Positions 1-9,164 of a DNA stretch of 43,169 bases are shown piece after piece (within the stretch, counting starts at the first letter, position 1; every line of letters begins with the position of its first letter). The notes below the pieces were generated by a model. The model was not told where the DNA came from and searched no databases. It worked only from the letters and a program-made list of their open reading frames with translations. This DNA is from Lachnospiraceae bacterium (lineage in GTDB: Bacteria > Bacillota_A > Clostridia > Lachnospirales > Lachnospiraceae): NCBI GenBank assembly GCA_017416505.1, contig JAFQCI010000036.1, positions 1-43,169 of the forward strand. Direction: 5' to 3'. The position numbers and the translations under genes are program-made.

Positions 1-38
1 CACAAATTTCAAAAAATTGGTGAACTAGACCTGTGGAA

Positions 39-77
39 TGTGGATAACAATCAAAATTTTTTTAGAAATGTGGATAA
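39..77 (-). promoter_or_regulatory. Two perfect DnaA-box sequences, 30 nt apart
   Basis: TGTGGATAA occurs at 39-47 and again at 69-77, which reads TTATCCACA (the DnaA-box consensus) on the minus strand. Both copies lie in the AT-rich non-coding stretch before ilvE and share an 11-nt direct repeat, AATGTGGATAA. The same 9-mer also appears inside several genes of this window, where it encodes Val-Asp-Lys, so single copies carry little weight; the intergenic pair is more suggestive. No dnaA, dnaN or other origin genes are in view, so a regulatory site or titration pair is likelier than the origin itself. Confidence 0.35.
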
Positions 78-108
78 TAGCTAAAAAATAATAAATGCAA
101 TTTTGAAA

Positions 109-147
109 CGGTGAAATAAAAAAGTTTATTCCTCACCGCTGCTTTTT
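109..147 (+). terminator. Terminator of a gene upstream of the window
   Basis: CGGTGA-AATAAA at 109-120 pairs with TTTATT and TCACCG at 125-138 across an AAAG loop, with a two-base CC bulge on the right arm. A short T run follows at 142-146. It sits just before the ilvE promoter, as expected for the end of an upstream transcript. Confidence 0.5.
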
Positions 148-158
148 CAATTCCCACA

Positions 159-187
159 TTGACATTTTTTAGCGAACGAGGTAAGAT
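159..187 (+). promoter_or_regulatory. Sigma-A promoter for ilvE-gltX
   Basis: TTGACA at 159-164 is followed after 17 nt by TAAGAT at 182-187. The start of transcription would fall near 194, giving a leader of about 30 nt, too short for a T-box or other riboswitch. Confidence 0.7.
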
Positions 188-225
188 GGAAAGAAAAACG
201 ATTCTATGAAGGGATGGCAGATAAT

Positions 226-1251
226 ATGGAAAAGAAAAATATTGATTGGGCAAACCTCGGTTTTGGATACTGCAAAACAGATAAGAGATTTGTAGCAAAT
301 TATAAAGATGGTGCATGGGATGAAGGTGTTCTTACAGAAGACGATAAAGTAGTTATCAGTGAATGTGCAGGCGTTCTTCAATATGCACAGACTTGTTTTG
401 AAGGTTTAAAGGCATATACCACAGAAGATGGCCGTATTGTAACGTTCCGCCCGGACTTAAATGCGTCCCGTATGGCAGATTCTTGTCGTAAACTTGAAAT
501 GCCGGTATTTCCAGAAGATAAATTTGTAGAAGCAGTAAAAGAAACCATTAAGGCGAATGCAGCTTATGTGCCACCATATGGTTCCGGTGCGACTTTATAT
601 GTACGCCCATATATGTTCGGAAGCAGCCCTGTAATTGGCGTAAAACCAGCACAGGATTATCAGTTTAGAATCTTTACTACACCAGTAGGACCATACTTTA
701 AAGGTGGAGTAAAATCTTTAACCATCCGTATTTCTGATATGGATAGAGCAGCCCCACATGGAACCGGTCATATTAAGGCAGGTCTTAACTATGCCATGAG
801 TTTATCGAACATTGTAGAAGCTCATAACTTAGGTTTTGATGAAAATATGTATTTAGATTCTGCAACCAGAACTTATGTAGAAGAAACAGGCGGAGCGAAC
901 TTCCTTTTCGTAACTAAGGATGGTAAGGTAGTAACTCCAGAATCTGATACCATTTTACCTTCTATTACCCGTCGTTCCTTAATGGTTGTTGCTAAGGAAT
1001 ACTTAGGATTAGAAGTAGAACAACGTAAAGTAAGAAAAGACGAATTAAAAGATTTCGCAGAATGCGGTCTTTGTGGAACAGCAGCAGTTATTTCACCGGT
1101 AGGTAAGGTAGTAGACCATGGAACAGAGATTGTCTTTAAAGACTCTGAAAAAGAAATGGGACCAATTACCAAGAAATTATATGAAACTTTAACCGGAATC
1201 CAGATGGGAAGAATCGAAGCACCACAAGGTTGGATTCAGGAAATTCTTTAA
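226..1251 (+). CDS. ilvE: Branched-chain amino acid aminotransferase
   Basis: PLP-dependent transaminase (class IV fold, BCAT) that interconverts leucine, isoleucine and valine with their 2-oxo acids using glutamate/2-oxoglutarate; cytosolic. About 341 residues, the usual length for the BCAT group that resembles the mammalian enzymes. The PLP lysine is in GTGHIKAGLNY at about residue 184. Other family blocks include CFEGLKAY and YVRPYMFGS near the N terminus and an EETGGANFLFV block around residue 225. An in-frame ATG at 214 lies directly against the only purine-rich stretch (GAAGGG), so it has no usable ribosome site; the ATG at 226 fits better and gives the familiar MEKKNIDW start. It has its own promoter and lies 18 nt before gltX, so the two are probably cotranscribed. 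Confidence 0.93.
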   Translation: MEKKNIDWANLGFGYCKTDKRFVANYKDGAWDEGVLTEDDKVVISECAGVLQYAQTCFEGLKAYTTEDGRIVTFRPDLNASRMADSCRKLEMPVFPEDKFVEAVKETIKANAAYVPPYGSGATLYVRPYMFGSSPVIGVKPAQDYQFRIFTTPVGPYFKGGVKSLTIRISDMDRAAPHGTGHIKAGLNYAMSLSNIVEAHNLGFDENMYLDSATRTYVEETGGANFLFVTKDGKVVTPESDTILPSITRRSLMVVAKEYLGLEVEQRKVRKDELKDFAECGLCGTAAVISPVGKVVDHGTEIVFKDSEKEMGPITKKLYETLTGIQMGRIEAPQGWIQEIL

Positions 1252-1269
1252 TATAAAAGGAGTCATACC

Positions 1270-2736
1270 ATGAGCAAAATTAGAACCAGATTTGCCCCTA
1301 GCCCAACAGGAAGAATGCATGTTGGTAACTTAAGAACAGCATTGTACGCATATTTGATTGCAAAACACGAAGACGGAGATTTTTTAATCCGTATTGAAGA
1401 TACCGACCAGGAAAGATATGTGGAAGGTGCGGTGGATATTATTTATCGTACCATGGCAGGAACAGGACTGATTCATGACGAAGGACCAGACAAGGATAAA
1501 GGATATGGACCTTATGTGCAAAGTGAAAGACAGGCACAGGGTATTTACTTAAAATATGCTAAAGAATTGGTAGAAAAAGGAGAAGCATACTACTGCTTTT
1601 GCGACCAGGAACGTCTGGATTCTTTAAAGAGTGAAGTGGTAGAAGGAAAAGAGATTACCAAATACGACAAGCACTGTTTAAGTCTTTCCAAAGAAGAAGT
1701 GGAAGAAAAATTAAAAGCAGGAGTTCCTTATGTCATTCGCCAGAACAATCCTACAGAAGGAACCACTTCCTTTACAGATGAAATTTACGGAGAGATTTCT
1801 GTAGATAACAGCGAATTAGATGATATGGTATTGATTAAGTCCGATGGATACCCAACTTATAATTTTGCCAATGTAGTGGACGACCACTTAATGGAAATTA
1901 CTCATGTGGTACGTGGAAATGAATATCTTTCTTCTTCTCCCAAGTATAACCGTCTGTATCAGGCCTTTGGATGGGAAGTTCCGGTTTATGTTCACTGCCC
2001 TACCATTACCAATGAAGAACATAAAAAATTAAGTAAAAGAAGTGGACACGCTTCTTACGAAGACTTAATTGAACAAGGATTTTTACCGGAAGCCATTGTA
2101 AATTTCGTAGCTTTACTTGGATGGAGTCCAAATGGCGAAGAAGAATTTTTTACCTTAAAGGAATTAGAACAAGCCTTTGATTACCACCGTATCGGTAAGG
2201 CACCGGCAGTCTTTGACATGACCAAATTAAAATGGATGAATGGGGAATATATTAAGAAATTAGACCCGGATAAATTCTATGAAATGGCACTTCCTTACTT
2301 AAAAGAAGTCATTACAAAGGACTATGATTTAAAGAAAGTAGCAGGATTAGTACAATCTAGAATCGAAGTACTTCCGGATTGTAAGGAATTAGTAGATTTC
2401 TTCGAAGAATTACCGGAATACGATGTTGTCATGTATACCCATAAGAAAATGAAGACCAATACAGAAAATGCCTATGAAATTCTAAAAGAAGAATATGAAT
2501 TATTAAAGAATTTTGATGCCTTTGATGTGCAGAGTTTACATGACTTATTAATGGATTACATTGCAAAGAAAGAAATCAAGAATGGTACCGGATTATGGCC
2601 AATCCGTACCGCAGTCAGCGGAAAACAGTCAACTCCTGGTGGAGCATTCGAAATTATGGAGATTATCGGAAAAGAAGAATCCCTAAAGAGAATCGAAACC
2701 GGATTATCCATGCTAGAGAAAGCATTGAATGCCTAA
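1270..2736 (+). CDS. gltX: Glutamyl-tRNA synthetase
   Basis: Class I aminoacyl-tRNA synthetase that charges tRNA-Glu, and possibly tRNA-Gln if the organism uses the transamidation route. 488 residues, normal for bacterial GluRS. The HIGH-type motif is in [11 protein letters not shown] at about residues 10-20, and the KMSKS-type motif is KLSKRSG near residue 253. FCFCD-like and [13 protein letters not shown] blocks of the catalytic domain are present, and the C-terminal part is the helical anticodon-binding region. AAAGGAG lies 8-10 nt before the ATG. The gene follows ilvE by 18 nt, and its TAA overlaps the ATG of the helicase gene by one base, so translation of the two is probably coupled. 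No T-box leader is present. Confidence 0.96.
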   Translation: MSKIRTRFAPSPTGRMHVGNLRTALYAYLIAKHEDGDFLIRIEDTDQERYVEGAVDIIYRTMAGTGLIHDEGPDKDKGYGPYVQSERQAQGIYLKYAKELVEKGEAYYCFCDQERLDSLKSEVVEGKEITKYDKHCLSLSKEEVEEKLKAGVPYVIRQNNPTEGTTSFTDEIYGEISVDNSELDDMVLIKSDGYPTYNFANVVDDHLMEITHVVRGNEYLSSSPKYNRLYQAFGWEVPVYVHCPTITNEEHKKLSKRSGHASYEDLIEQGFLPEAIVNFVALLGWSPNGEEEFFTLKELEQAFDYHRIGKAPAVFDMTKLKWMNGEYIKKLDPDKFYEMALPYLKEVITKDYDLKKVAGLVQSRIEVLPDCKELVDFFEELPEYDVVMYTHKKMKTNTENAYEILKEEYELLKNFDAFDVQSLHDLLMDYIAKKEIKNGTGLWPIRTAVSGKQSTPGGAFEIMEIIGKEESLKRIETGLSMLEKALNA

Positions 2737-4709
2737 TGAAGAATCAATTTAGTATTTCACAAAGTAAAGCGGTCACCCATCTGGGTGGCCCTTGTCTTGT
2801 TGCAGCCGCTCCGGGTTCCGGAAAAACTACAGTAATTACCGGACGTACTGCATATCTTATCAAGGAAAAAGGCGTTTCGCCTTCCAAGATTCTGGTGATT
2901 ACTTTTACCAAAGCAGCAGCAAAAGAAATGGAAGAACGGTTTATTAAACAAGAGGGAGAAACCTTTGGGGTGACTTTCTCTACTTTTCATGCCATTTTCT
3001 TTCAGGTGCTAAGGTGGGCTTACCACTATACTGCGGCGGATATCATAAAAGAAGAGGAACGAAGAAGGCTCATTCGGGAATGTATTGGAAGAATGGAATT
3101 GGAAATACAGGATGAAGAACGGATGGTGGAGGACATTCTCTTAGAAATCGGTCTCATTAAAAACCAATACATACCCATAAAAGAATATGAGCCGGATTGT
3201 ATGACCCGGGAAGAATTCTGCGAAGTTTATGAAGCTTATCAAAATTACTTGTACCAGAACCGGAAACTGGATTTTGACGATATGCAGGTTTATTGTTATG
3301 AACTGTTTTTGGAACGAAAAGACATTTTAACCATGTGGCAGAATCGTTTTGAATACATTATGGTTGATGAGTTTCAGGATATTAATCCACTCCAGTACCG
3401 CATCATAAAAATGCTGGCAGAACCTCATAAGAATCTGTTTGTAGTAGGGGATGACGACCAGTCCATTTATGGATTCCGGGGGTCGAAACCGGAATTGATG
3501 CTTGCATTTGAAGAGGATTTTAAAGGTTGCAACAAGGTGATATTAAACGAGAACTACCGCAGTGGTTCCGCCATCATTGAGCATAGTAAAAATCTGATTT
3601 CCCATAATCTCATTCGCATGGAAAAACAAATGGAAGGCGTCCGGTCAGAAAAAGGGGCTGTGTTTTTCCATAAAGTAAAAAATGTTCGAGAGCAAAATAA
3701 AGAAATGATTAAGGAAATTATGGCATATGCGAAAAAGGGTGTTCCTTATGAAGAAATGGCGGTGTTATACCGTACCAACCAACAGCCAAGATTTTTGGTA
3801 GAAAAGCTGATGGAATATAACATTCCTTTTTATGTTCAGGATTATGTTAGTGATTTATACGAACATTGGATTGCCAGGGATATCATTTCTTACTTTAAAA
3901 TAGCTAAGGGTAACCGGGAACGAAAAAACTGGCTTTCCGTTGTAAACCGTCCCAAAAGATATATCAGCAGGGACTTATTTGATTCGGAACAGGTAGACCT
4001 TAAGGATATTATCGGAAGAAACAGCGAAAAGGCCTGGGTAGGTAAGAATCTTACGGACATGATGACAGACTTAAATATCATAAAAAATATGGATGCCTGC
4101 AGTGCCATGCATTACATAAAAAAGGTGGTGGGTTACGAAGCCTATTTAAGAGAATATGCCAGAGAGCGAAAAATCAAGGAAGAAGATTTATTGGAAATAC
4201 TGGACCAACTCTTAGAGAGTGCCAAGGAGTCAGAAAGCATCGATGCCTGGTTTGAGCATATTGAAAAAGTACGTTCGGAACAGGAAGAACACAAACATAT
4301 TGTGGATAAAAGAGGTTCTGAGGTCACTTTATCCACAATGCACAGGGCAAAAGGGCTGGAATTTCAGATAGTTTTCATTATGGATTGCAATGAGGAAATC
4401 TGTCCCCATTCGAAATCCCAGACTCCGGAAGAAATCGAAGAAGAAAGAAGACTATTTTATGTTGCAGTCACCCGGGCAAAAGATGAACTGCATTGCTATA
4501 TCCCAGAAGAACGATATGAGAAAGAAACCAAAAGTTCAAGATTTATAAAGGAACTCACCACACCAAGAAGAGACTGGAAAGTAGGAGATAAAGTAAGACA
4601 TAAGAAATATGGAGAAGGAGTGGTAACACTAATCGAAAAAGAAAATTTGCAGGTTGTATTTGAAAATGGAATGTGTAAAAAGTTTCGTTTAGAGTATTTT
4701 GCAGGGTAG
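2736..4709 (+). CDS. UvrD/PcrA-like superfamily 1A DNA helicase
   Basis: ATP-dependent 3'-5' DNA helicase of the UvrD/Rep/PcrA group, about 657 residues, so somewhat shorter than typical PcrA (about 720-740). All core motifs can be read in order: Q motif (FSISQSKAV), Walker A (AAPGSGKTT), Ia (ITFTKAAAKEM), II (DEFQDIN), III (GDDDQSIYGFRG), IV (LNENYRS), V (LSTMHRAKGLEF) and VI (RLFYVAVTRAKDEL). The last ~45 residues (WKVGDKVRHKKYGEGVV onward) form a small SH3/Tudor-like module, as in PcrA, where it contacts RNA polymerase. The open frame extends further 5' but overlaps gltX; the ATG fused to the gltX stop (TAATG) gives the right N terminus. It may be the genome's PcrA or a second paralogue; the sequence alone does not decide. 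Confidence 0.93.
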   Translation: MKNQFSISQSKAVTHLGGPCLVAAAPGSGKTTVITGRTAYLIKEKGVSPSKILVITFTKAAAKEMEERFIKQEGETFGVTFSTFHAIFFQVLRWAYHYTAADIIKEEERRRLIRECIGRMELEIQDEERMVEDILLEIGLIKNQYIPIKEYEPDCMTREEFCEVYEAYQNYLYQNRKLDFDDMQVYCYELFLERKDILTMWQNRFEYIMVDEFQDINPLQYRIIKMLAEPHKNLFVVGDDDQSIYGFRGSKPELMLAFEEDFKGCNKVILNENYRSGSAIIEHSKNLISHNLIRMEKQMEGVRSEKGAVFFHKVKNVREQNKEMIKEIMAYAKKGVPYEEMAVLYRTNQQPRFLVEKLMEYNIPFYVQDYVSDLYEHWIARDIISYFKIAKGNRERKNWLSVVNRPKRYISRDLFDSEQVDLKDIIGRNSEKAWVGKNLTDMMTDLNIIKNMDACSAMHYIKKVVGYEAYLREYARERKIKEEDLLEILDQLLESAKESESIDAWFEHIEKVRSEQEEHKHIVDKRGSEVTLSTMHRAKGLEFQIVFIMDCNEEICPHSKSQTPEEIEEERRLFYVAVTRAKDELHCYIPEERYEKETKSSRFIKELTTPRRDWKVGDKVRHKKYGEGVVTLIEKENLQVVFENGMCKKFRLEYFAG

Positions 4710-4715
4710 AAAAGG

Positions 4716-4744
4716 TTGCTTTTTTAAGAGCCATGTAGTACAAT
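4716..4744 (+). promoter_or_regulatory. Sigma-A promoter before the DUF1292 gene
   Basis: TTGCTT at 4716-4721 and TACAAT at 4739-4744 are separated by 17 nt. The start would fall near 4751, leaving a leader of about 85 nt before the DUF1292 gene. Confidence 0.5.
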
Positions 4745-4835
4745 GAAAAAGTGTTGAAAAAAAGAAGAGTTTTATGCTTTTTTACCATCAGGAACGAGGT
4801 GGTAAGGAAGAAAGAATAAAGATATGGAGGGACTT

Positions 4836-5141
4836 ATGAGCGACAATATGGAATTTGATGGAACAATTACACTTTTATTAGATGGTGATGAAGAATTAGA
4901 ATGTGCGATTATTGCCACTTTCCCGGCAAATGATAAAGATTACATTGCTTTGATGCCAGTGGATCAGTTGGAAAATGAAGAAGGAGAATTATTCTTTTAC
5001 CGCTATACCATAAACGAAGAAGGAGAACCAGTCCTTGAAAACATCGAAGAAGATGAAGAATTCGAAATCGTAGCAGATGCTTTTGATGAAATGTTAGATG
5101 AAGAAGAGTTTAATGCTATGGATTCTGAGGACGAAGAATAA
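4836..5141 (+). CDS. DUF1292 family protein (YrzB-like)
   Basis: Small, strongly acidic protein of about 101 residues in the DUF1292 family, which is widespread in Firmicutes and has no assigned function. Family features visible are the N-terminal beta-rich part (GTITLLLDGDEELECAII), the KDYIALMP block and the YTINEEGEPVLENI block, followed by a run of Glu and Asp to the C terminus. An in-frame ATG lies at 4824, but it is part of the ribosome site itself (TGGAGGG at 4825-4831), so the ATG at 4836 is the likely start. In many Firmicutes this family sits near yrrK and alaS; here it lies between a helicase and argJ. It has its own promoter and is followed by a clear hairpin terminator. Confidence 0.88.
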   Translation: MSDNMEFDGTITLLLDGDEELECAIIATFPANDKDYIALMPVDQLENEEGELFFYRYTINEEGEPVLENIEEDEEFEIVADAFDEMLDEEEFNAMDSEDEE

Positions 5142-5154
5142 TCGAAAGAGAAAC

Positions 5155-5191
5155 AAAGAGGTGAAGGTAGCGATATCTTTGCCTCTTTTTT
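5155..5191 (+). terminator. Intrinsic terminator between DUF1292 gene and argJ
   Basis: AAAGAGGTGAAG (5155-5166) pairs with CTTTGCCTCTTT (5177-5188), including two G-T pairs, across a 10-nt loop; the T run continues to 5191. The argJ ribosome site begins two bases later, so this hairpin either ends the DUF1292 transcript with partial read-through or attenuates argJ-trpS. Confidence 0.7.
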
Positions 5192-5209
5192 AAAGGAAGG
5201 AAGATAGAC

Positions 5210-6445
5210 ATGAATGAGCAAGGATACACATTTGTAGAAGGCGGAGTTTGTGCTGCCAAAGGATTTTTAGCAAATGGATTAAATTGTGGCTTAAATAAAG
5301 ATAAAAACAAGAATGATTTAGCAGCTGTGCTTAGTGAAACTTTATGTGAGGCAGCAGCGGTATATACTACGAATAAAGTAAAAGGTGCACCAATTCTTGT
5401 CACAAAGAAGAACTTAGAAGCGACAGGAGGAAAGGCAAGAGCAGTCATTGTCAACAGTAAAAACGCCAACACCTGCAATGCAGACGGTGAGGAAAAAGCG
5501 GATAAGATGTGTGAACTGATTGCGGAAGAATTAGGCATTGCCAAGGAAGAAGTCATTGTAGCTTCTACGGGAGTCATTGGACAAAGACTTCCAATCGAAC
5601 CGATTGCCTCTCATGTAAAAGAACTGGCAGCAGGACTAAGCAGAGACGGACATGATAAGGCTGCCAATGCCATTATGACTACGGATACCGTGAAAAAAGA
5701 AGTTGCAGTTACCTTTGAATTAGATGGAAAGACCTGTACCATCGGCGGAATGGCAAAGGGAAGCGGAATGATTCACCCAAACATGGCTACTACGCTGAAT
5801 TTCGTAACTACAGATGTTGCCATTTCCAGCGAAATGTTGAAGAAGGCATTAAGTGATGTAGTAAAAGTAACTTATAACTGCCTAAGTGTAGACGGAGACA
5901 CCTCTACCAATGACATGGTAAGTATTATGGCAAACGGTCTTTCCGGAAACACTGAAATCAAAGCAGAAGGCGAAGATTACGAAGTATTTAAACAAGGATT
6001 ATACCTTGTTCTTATGAATATGACGAAGATGCTGGCAAAGGATGGAGAGGGTGCTACAAAACTATTAGAATGCACTTGTAAAGGAGCTGCAGATTTAGAT
6101 ACTGCAATTATTGTAGCCAAAAGTGTCATTCGTTCCCCGCTACTTAAGTGTGCCATGTTTGGTGAAGATGCCAACTGGGGAAGAATTCTTTGTGCCATTG
6201 GGTACGCAGAAGCAGAATTTGACATTGATAAAGTGGCAGTTGACATTGCATCCGCCAAAGGAAGAATCCATGTTTGTGAAAATGGAGCCGGAGTTGATTT
6301 TTCAGAAGAAGAGGCAAAGGTAGTATTAGGTGAAGATGAAATCTTTATCGATATTGATTTAAATCAGGGTGAAGCCTGTGCTAAGGCATGGGGCTGTGAT
6401 TTAACCTATGATTATGTGAAAATAAACGGAGATTACCGTTCGTAA
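5210..6445 (+). CDS. argJ: Bifunctional ornithine acetyltransferase / N-acetylglutamate synthase
   Basis: Transfers acetyl from N-acetylornithine to glutamate (the recycling step of arginine synthesis), and in bifunctional members also makes N-acetylglutamate from acetyl-CoA. 411 residues, normal for ArgJ. The precursor is self-cleaved before a catalytic threonine; the expected MATTL sequence in [14 protein letters not shown] places that Thr at residue 194. Other family blocks are TNKVKGAPI near the N terminus, [21 protein letters not shown] and the C-terminal [15 protein letters not shown] end (here [11 protein letters not shown]). AAAGGAAGG precedes the ATG. No other arginine gene is nearby. 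Its stop codon overlaps an ATG that leads into trpS, so the two are translated from one message. Whether it has both activities cannot be told from sequence. Confidence 0.94.
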   Translation: MNEQGYTFVEGGVCAAKGFLANGLNCGLNKDKNKNDLAAVLSETLCEAAAVYTTNKVKGAPILVTKKNLEATGGKARAVIVNSKNANTCNADGEEKADKMCELIAEELGIAKEEVIVASTGVIGQRLPIEPIASHVKELAAGLSRDGHDKAANAIMTTDTVKKEVAVTFELDGKTCTIGGMAKGSGMIHPNMATTLNFVTTDVAISSEMLKKALSDVVKVTYNCLSVDGDTSTNDMVSIMANGLSGNTEIKAEGEDYEVFKQGLYLVLMNMTKMLAKDGEGATKLLECTCKGAADLDTAIIVAKSVIRSPLLKCAMFGEDANWGRILCAIGYAEAEFDIDKVAVDIASAKGRIHVCENGAGVDFSEEEAKVVLGEDEIFIDIDLNQGEACAKAWGCDLTYDYVKINGDYRS

Positions 6446-6456
6446 TGGAGGAAGAG

Positions 6457-7545
6457 ATGGGAAAAGTAATATTAACCGGTGACAGACCGACAGGAAGACT
6501 ACATTTAGGACATTATGTGGGTTCATTAAAGAGAAGAGTAGAATTACAAAATTCAGGAGAATTTGAGAAGATATTTATTATGATTGCGGATGCCCAGGCA
6601 TTAACAGACAATGCGGACAACCCGGAAAAAATACGTCAAAATATCATTGAAGTAGCTCTGGATTACCTTGCTTGTGGATTAGACCCTGAAAAATCCACAT
6701 TGTTTATTCAATCACAGGTACCAGAACTTTGTGAATTGTCCTTTTATTATATGAATTTAGTTACAGTATCCAGATTGCAACGAAATCCTACTGTAAAATC
6801 AGAAATTCAGCTTAGAAATTTTGAAACCAGCATTCCGGTAGGATTTTTCACTTATCCAATCAGCCAGGCAGCAGATATTACCGCCTTTAAGGCAACTACA
6901 GTGCCGGTAGGAGAAGACCAGTTACCAATGTTGGAACAAACCAAGGAAATTGTGCGTAAGTTTAATTCTGTATATGATGAAGTCCTGGTAGAACCTGAGA
7001 TTTTATTGCCAAAGAATCAGGTATGTATGCGTCTTCCGGGAACTGATGGAAAGGCAAAGATGAGTAAATCCTTAGGAAACTGTATTTACTTATCCGATAC
7101 CAAGGAAGAAGTAAAGAAAAAGGTTATGGCGATGTTTACAGACCCGAACCACATTAAGATTGAAGACCCGGGCAGTCTTGAAGGAAATGCAGTATTCACC
7201 TATCTGGATGCCTTTGCATTAGACGAGCATTTTGAACGCTATTTACCGGAATATAAGAATTTACAGGAATTAAAAGACCATTATCAAAGAGGCGGTTTAG
7301 GAGATGTTAAAGTAAAACGTTTCTTAAATGCTGTATTGGAGGAATTCTTAGAGCCGATTCGTGTTCGAAGAAAAGAATATGAGCAGAACATTCCAGCCGT
7401 ATATGAAATGTTAAAACAAGGCAGCATGGTAGCAAGAGCAGAAGCTGCCAAGACATTAGACGAAGTAAGAGCCGCCATGAAGATTAATTACTTTGATGAT
7501 GAGGCTCTGATTCAGTCCCATGTAGAAAAATTTAACCAGAACTAG
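6457..7545 (+). CDS. trpS: Tryptophanyl-tRNA synthetase
   Basis: Class I synthetase that charges tRNA-Trp; homodimeric and cytosolic. About 362 residues, slightly longer than the ~330 common in Bacillus. The HIGH-type motif is in [15 protein letters not shown] near residues 9-23, and the KMSKS motif is [10 protein letters not shown] near residue 205. The open frame begins at an ATG fused to the argJ stop (6445), but GGAGG lies inside that extension at 6448-6452, properly spaced for the ATG at 6457, which starts [13 protein letters not shown] as usual. Cotranscribed with argJ; no T-box or trp leader precedes it, so tryptophan control at this gene is not apparent. Confidence 0.95.
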   Translation: MGKVILTGDRPTGRLHLGHYVGSLKRRVELQNSGEFEKIFIMIADAQALTDNADNPEKIRQNIIEVALDYLACGLDPEKSTLFIQSQVPELCELSFYYMNLVTVSRLQRNPTVKSEIQLRNFETSIPVGFFTYPISQAADITAFKATTVPVGEDQLPMLEQTKEIVRKFNSVYDEVLVEPEILLPKNQVCMRLPGTDGKAKMSKSLGNCIYLSDTKEEVKKKVMAMFTDPNHIKIEDPGSLEGNAVFTYLDAFALDEHFERYLPEYKNLQELKDHYQRGGLGDVKVKRFLNAVLEEFLEPIRVRRKEYEQNIPAVYEMLKQGSMVARAEAAKTLDEVRAAMKINYFDDEALIQSHVEKFNQN

Positions 7546-7631
7546 ATAGATGATTGAAAAACCACCCCGAATGTACGCTAAGAGGTGAAAATCAACAACA
7601 GATATATGCGAAACTATCCAAAATGTATATT

Positions 7632-7775
7632 AAGTGATGCAAAAGAAACAAATACATAAGCAGGTGCTTGTTCGTCCGTCTGCACTTAATGAGCGACTTG
7701 TCGCGAATTTAGTACCGCTACGAGACGAACGCAGCGAAAGCGTGCCTGCGTTGTTTTGTTCATTTTGTATCACTT
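7632..7775. repeat. Long imperfect palindrome (MITE-like or structured intergenic repeat)
   Basis: The ends pair: AAGTGATGCAAAA at 7632-7644 faces TTTTGTATCACTT at 7763-7775 with one mismatch. Further in, GCAGG faces CCTGC and GTTCGTC (7670-7676) faces GACGAAC (7724-7730). The centre holds a small perfect hairpin, GCGAC-TT-GTCGC, near 7692-7703. The whole 144 nt can fold as one long arm. It lies in the 285-nt gap between trpS and the DUF1015 gene and has no coding potential that I can see. The length and terminal pairing resemble a non-autonomous mobile palindrome, though no target-site duplication is evident. Confidence 0.6.
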
Positions 7776-7793
7776 TCACATAAAAATTATAGT
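7765..7793 (+). promoter_or_regulatory. Candidate promoter for the DUF1015 gene
   Basis: TTGTAT (7765-7770) lies 17 nt before TATAGT (7788-7793). The -35 sequence is inside the right arm of the adjacent palindrome, so the repeat may supply part of this promoter. Confidence 0.35.
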
Positions 7794-7830
7794 CTCGCAA
7801 TTACCTGGAGAAATTGCAAAGGAGAAAAGA

Positions 7831-9069
7831 ATGTCGAAAGTAAAACCATTTTTATGTGTAAGACCGAATAAGGAAGTCGTAGATAAAGTAGCAGCATTGC
7901 CATATGATGTATACAACCGCAAAGAAGCAAAAGAAGTAGTTTCAGGAGAGCCTTTGTCTTTCTTAAGAATCGACAGGGCAGAAACCAACTTTGATGACAG
8001 TGTGGATACTTATGCAGATGAAGTTTACGCAAAAGCGAGAGAACTTTACGAAGAAATGCTGGGAAAAGGCGTATACGAAAAAGATAATGAAGAAGCATAT
8101 TATATTTACGAATTAACTATGAATGGAAGAAGCCAGACTGGTCTGGTTGCTTGTGCATCCATTGATGATTATGTGAATGAAGTAATTAAGAAACATGAAA
8201 ATACCAGAGCGGATAAGGAAGTAGACCGTATCCGCCATGTAGATACCATGAAGGCTCAGACAGGCCCTATTTTCCTTGCTTACCGCTCCAACGAAGTAAT
8301 TAATAAAGAAGTGGCAAAAGCACAGGAAACAGCTCCATTATATGATTTTATTTCAGAAGATGGTATTGGACATAGGGTTTGGAAGATTTCAGATAAGGAA
8401 AGTGTAAAAAACATTCAGACAGCCTTTAGCGGCATTTCTGAAATCTACATTGCAGACGGACATCATAGAGCGGCTTCTGCGGTAAAGGTAGGCTTAAAAC
8501 GAAGAGAGGCACATAAGAACTATGATGGTACAGAAGAATTTAATTACTTTTTGTCTGTATTGTTCCCAGATGAGCAGCTTATGATTATGGACTATAACCG
8601 TGTGGTAAAAGACCTGAACGGTTATACAAAAGAAGAATTTTTAAATGTAATTTCAAAAGATTTTATTGTGGAAGAAAAAGAAGCAGCCCTTTCCCCAGAG
8701 AAAAAAGGCACTTTTGGAATGTATCTGGAAGGAAAATGGTACTTATTAACAGCAAAACCAGAACTTACCTCCAATGACCCTGTAGATGGCCTTGACGTTG
8801 CTATTTTACAGAATCATTTATTAGAGCCTGTGTTAGGAATCAAAGACCCGAAAACAGATAAAAGAATTGACTTTGTGGGAGGAATCCGTGGACTTAAGGA
8901 GTTGGAGAAGAGAGCGGAAAGTGATATGAAATTAGCCTTTTCTATGTATCCAACTTCCATAGGAGAGTTGTTTGCTGTAGCAGACGCAGGAAGATTAATG
9001 CCTCCAAAATCCACATGGTTTGAACCAAAGTTAAGAAGTGGAATCTTTATTCATGAAATAGAGGATTAA
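7831..9069 (+). CDS. DUF1015 family protein
   Basis: About 412 residues, the normal size for DUF1015, a bacterial family without an established biochemical role. Recognisable blocks are the N-terminal KPFLCVRPNKEVVDKVAALP-type opening followed by YDV, the LSFLRID block, the YIADGHHRAASA motif near residue 210 and the LNxxxLEPVLGI block. The GHHR motif and conserved acidic residues suggest an enzyme active site, but that is inference. AAAGGAG precedes the ATG at 7831; the longer upstream frame has no ribosome site and runs into the palindromic repeat. In other Clostridia this gene often sits with serA and serC, which are absent here. No signal peptide or membrane segment is seen. Confidence 0.9.
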   Translation: MSKVKPFLCVRPNKEVVDKVAALPYDVYNRKEAKEVVSGEPLSFLRIDRAETNFDDSVDTYADEVYAKARELYEEMLGKGVYEKDNEEAYYIYELTMNGRSQTGLVACASIDDYVNEVIKKHENTRADKEVDRIRHVDTMKAQTGPIFLAYRSNEVINKEVAKAQETAPLYDFISEDGIGHRVWKISDKESVKNIQTAFSGISEIYIADGHHRAASAVKVGLKRREAHKNYDGTEEFNYFLSVLFPDEQLMIMDYNRVVKDLNGYTKEEFLNVISKDFIVEEKEAALSPEKKGTFGMYLEGKWYLLTAKPELTSNDPVDGLDVAILQNHLLEPVLGIKDPKTDKRIDFVGGIRGLKELEKRAESDMKLAFSMYPTSIGELFAVADAGRLMPPKSTWFEPKLRSGIFIHEIED

Positions 9070-9130
9070 GGTTACTGTACACTCAGTACTCTGACACTTG
9101 CTGTCAGGGTACGTAATAGCATGATTCAGC
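9070..9130. repeat. Intergenic structured repeat, copy 1
   Basis: Begins GGTTACTGTACAC (9070-9082). An 11-bp hairpin follows: GTACTCTGACA (9086-9096) against TGTCAGGGTAC (9102-9112). It ends with TACGTAATAGCATGATT (9110-9126). The last 17-mer recurs exactly at 14395-14411, and GTTACTGT-type sequence recurs at 14464 and 40545. It fills the gap between the DUF1015 gene and the MATE gene. Confidence 0.6.
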
Positions 9131-9164
9131 AATAAAAAGAAAAGAGAAGAAAGAAGGTGAATTA

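Noticed and set aside
1..77. Chromosomal replication origin
   Set aside because: Only two DnaA boxes, and no dnaA, dnaN, recF or AT-rich unwinding cluster in view.
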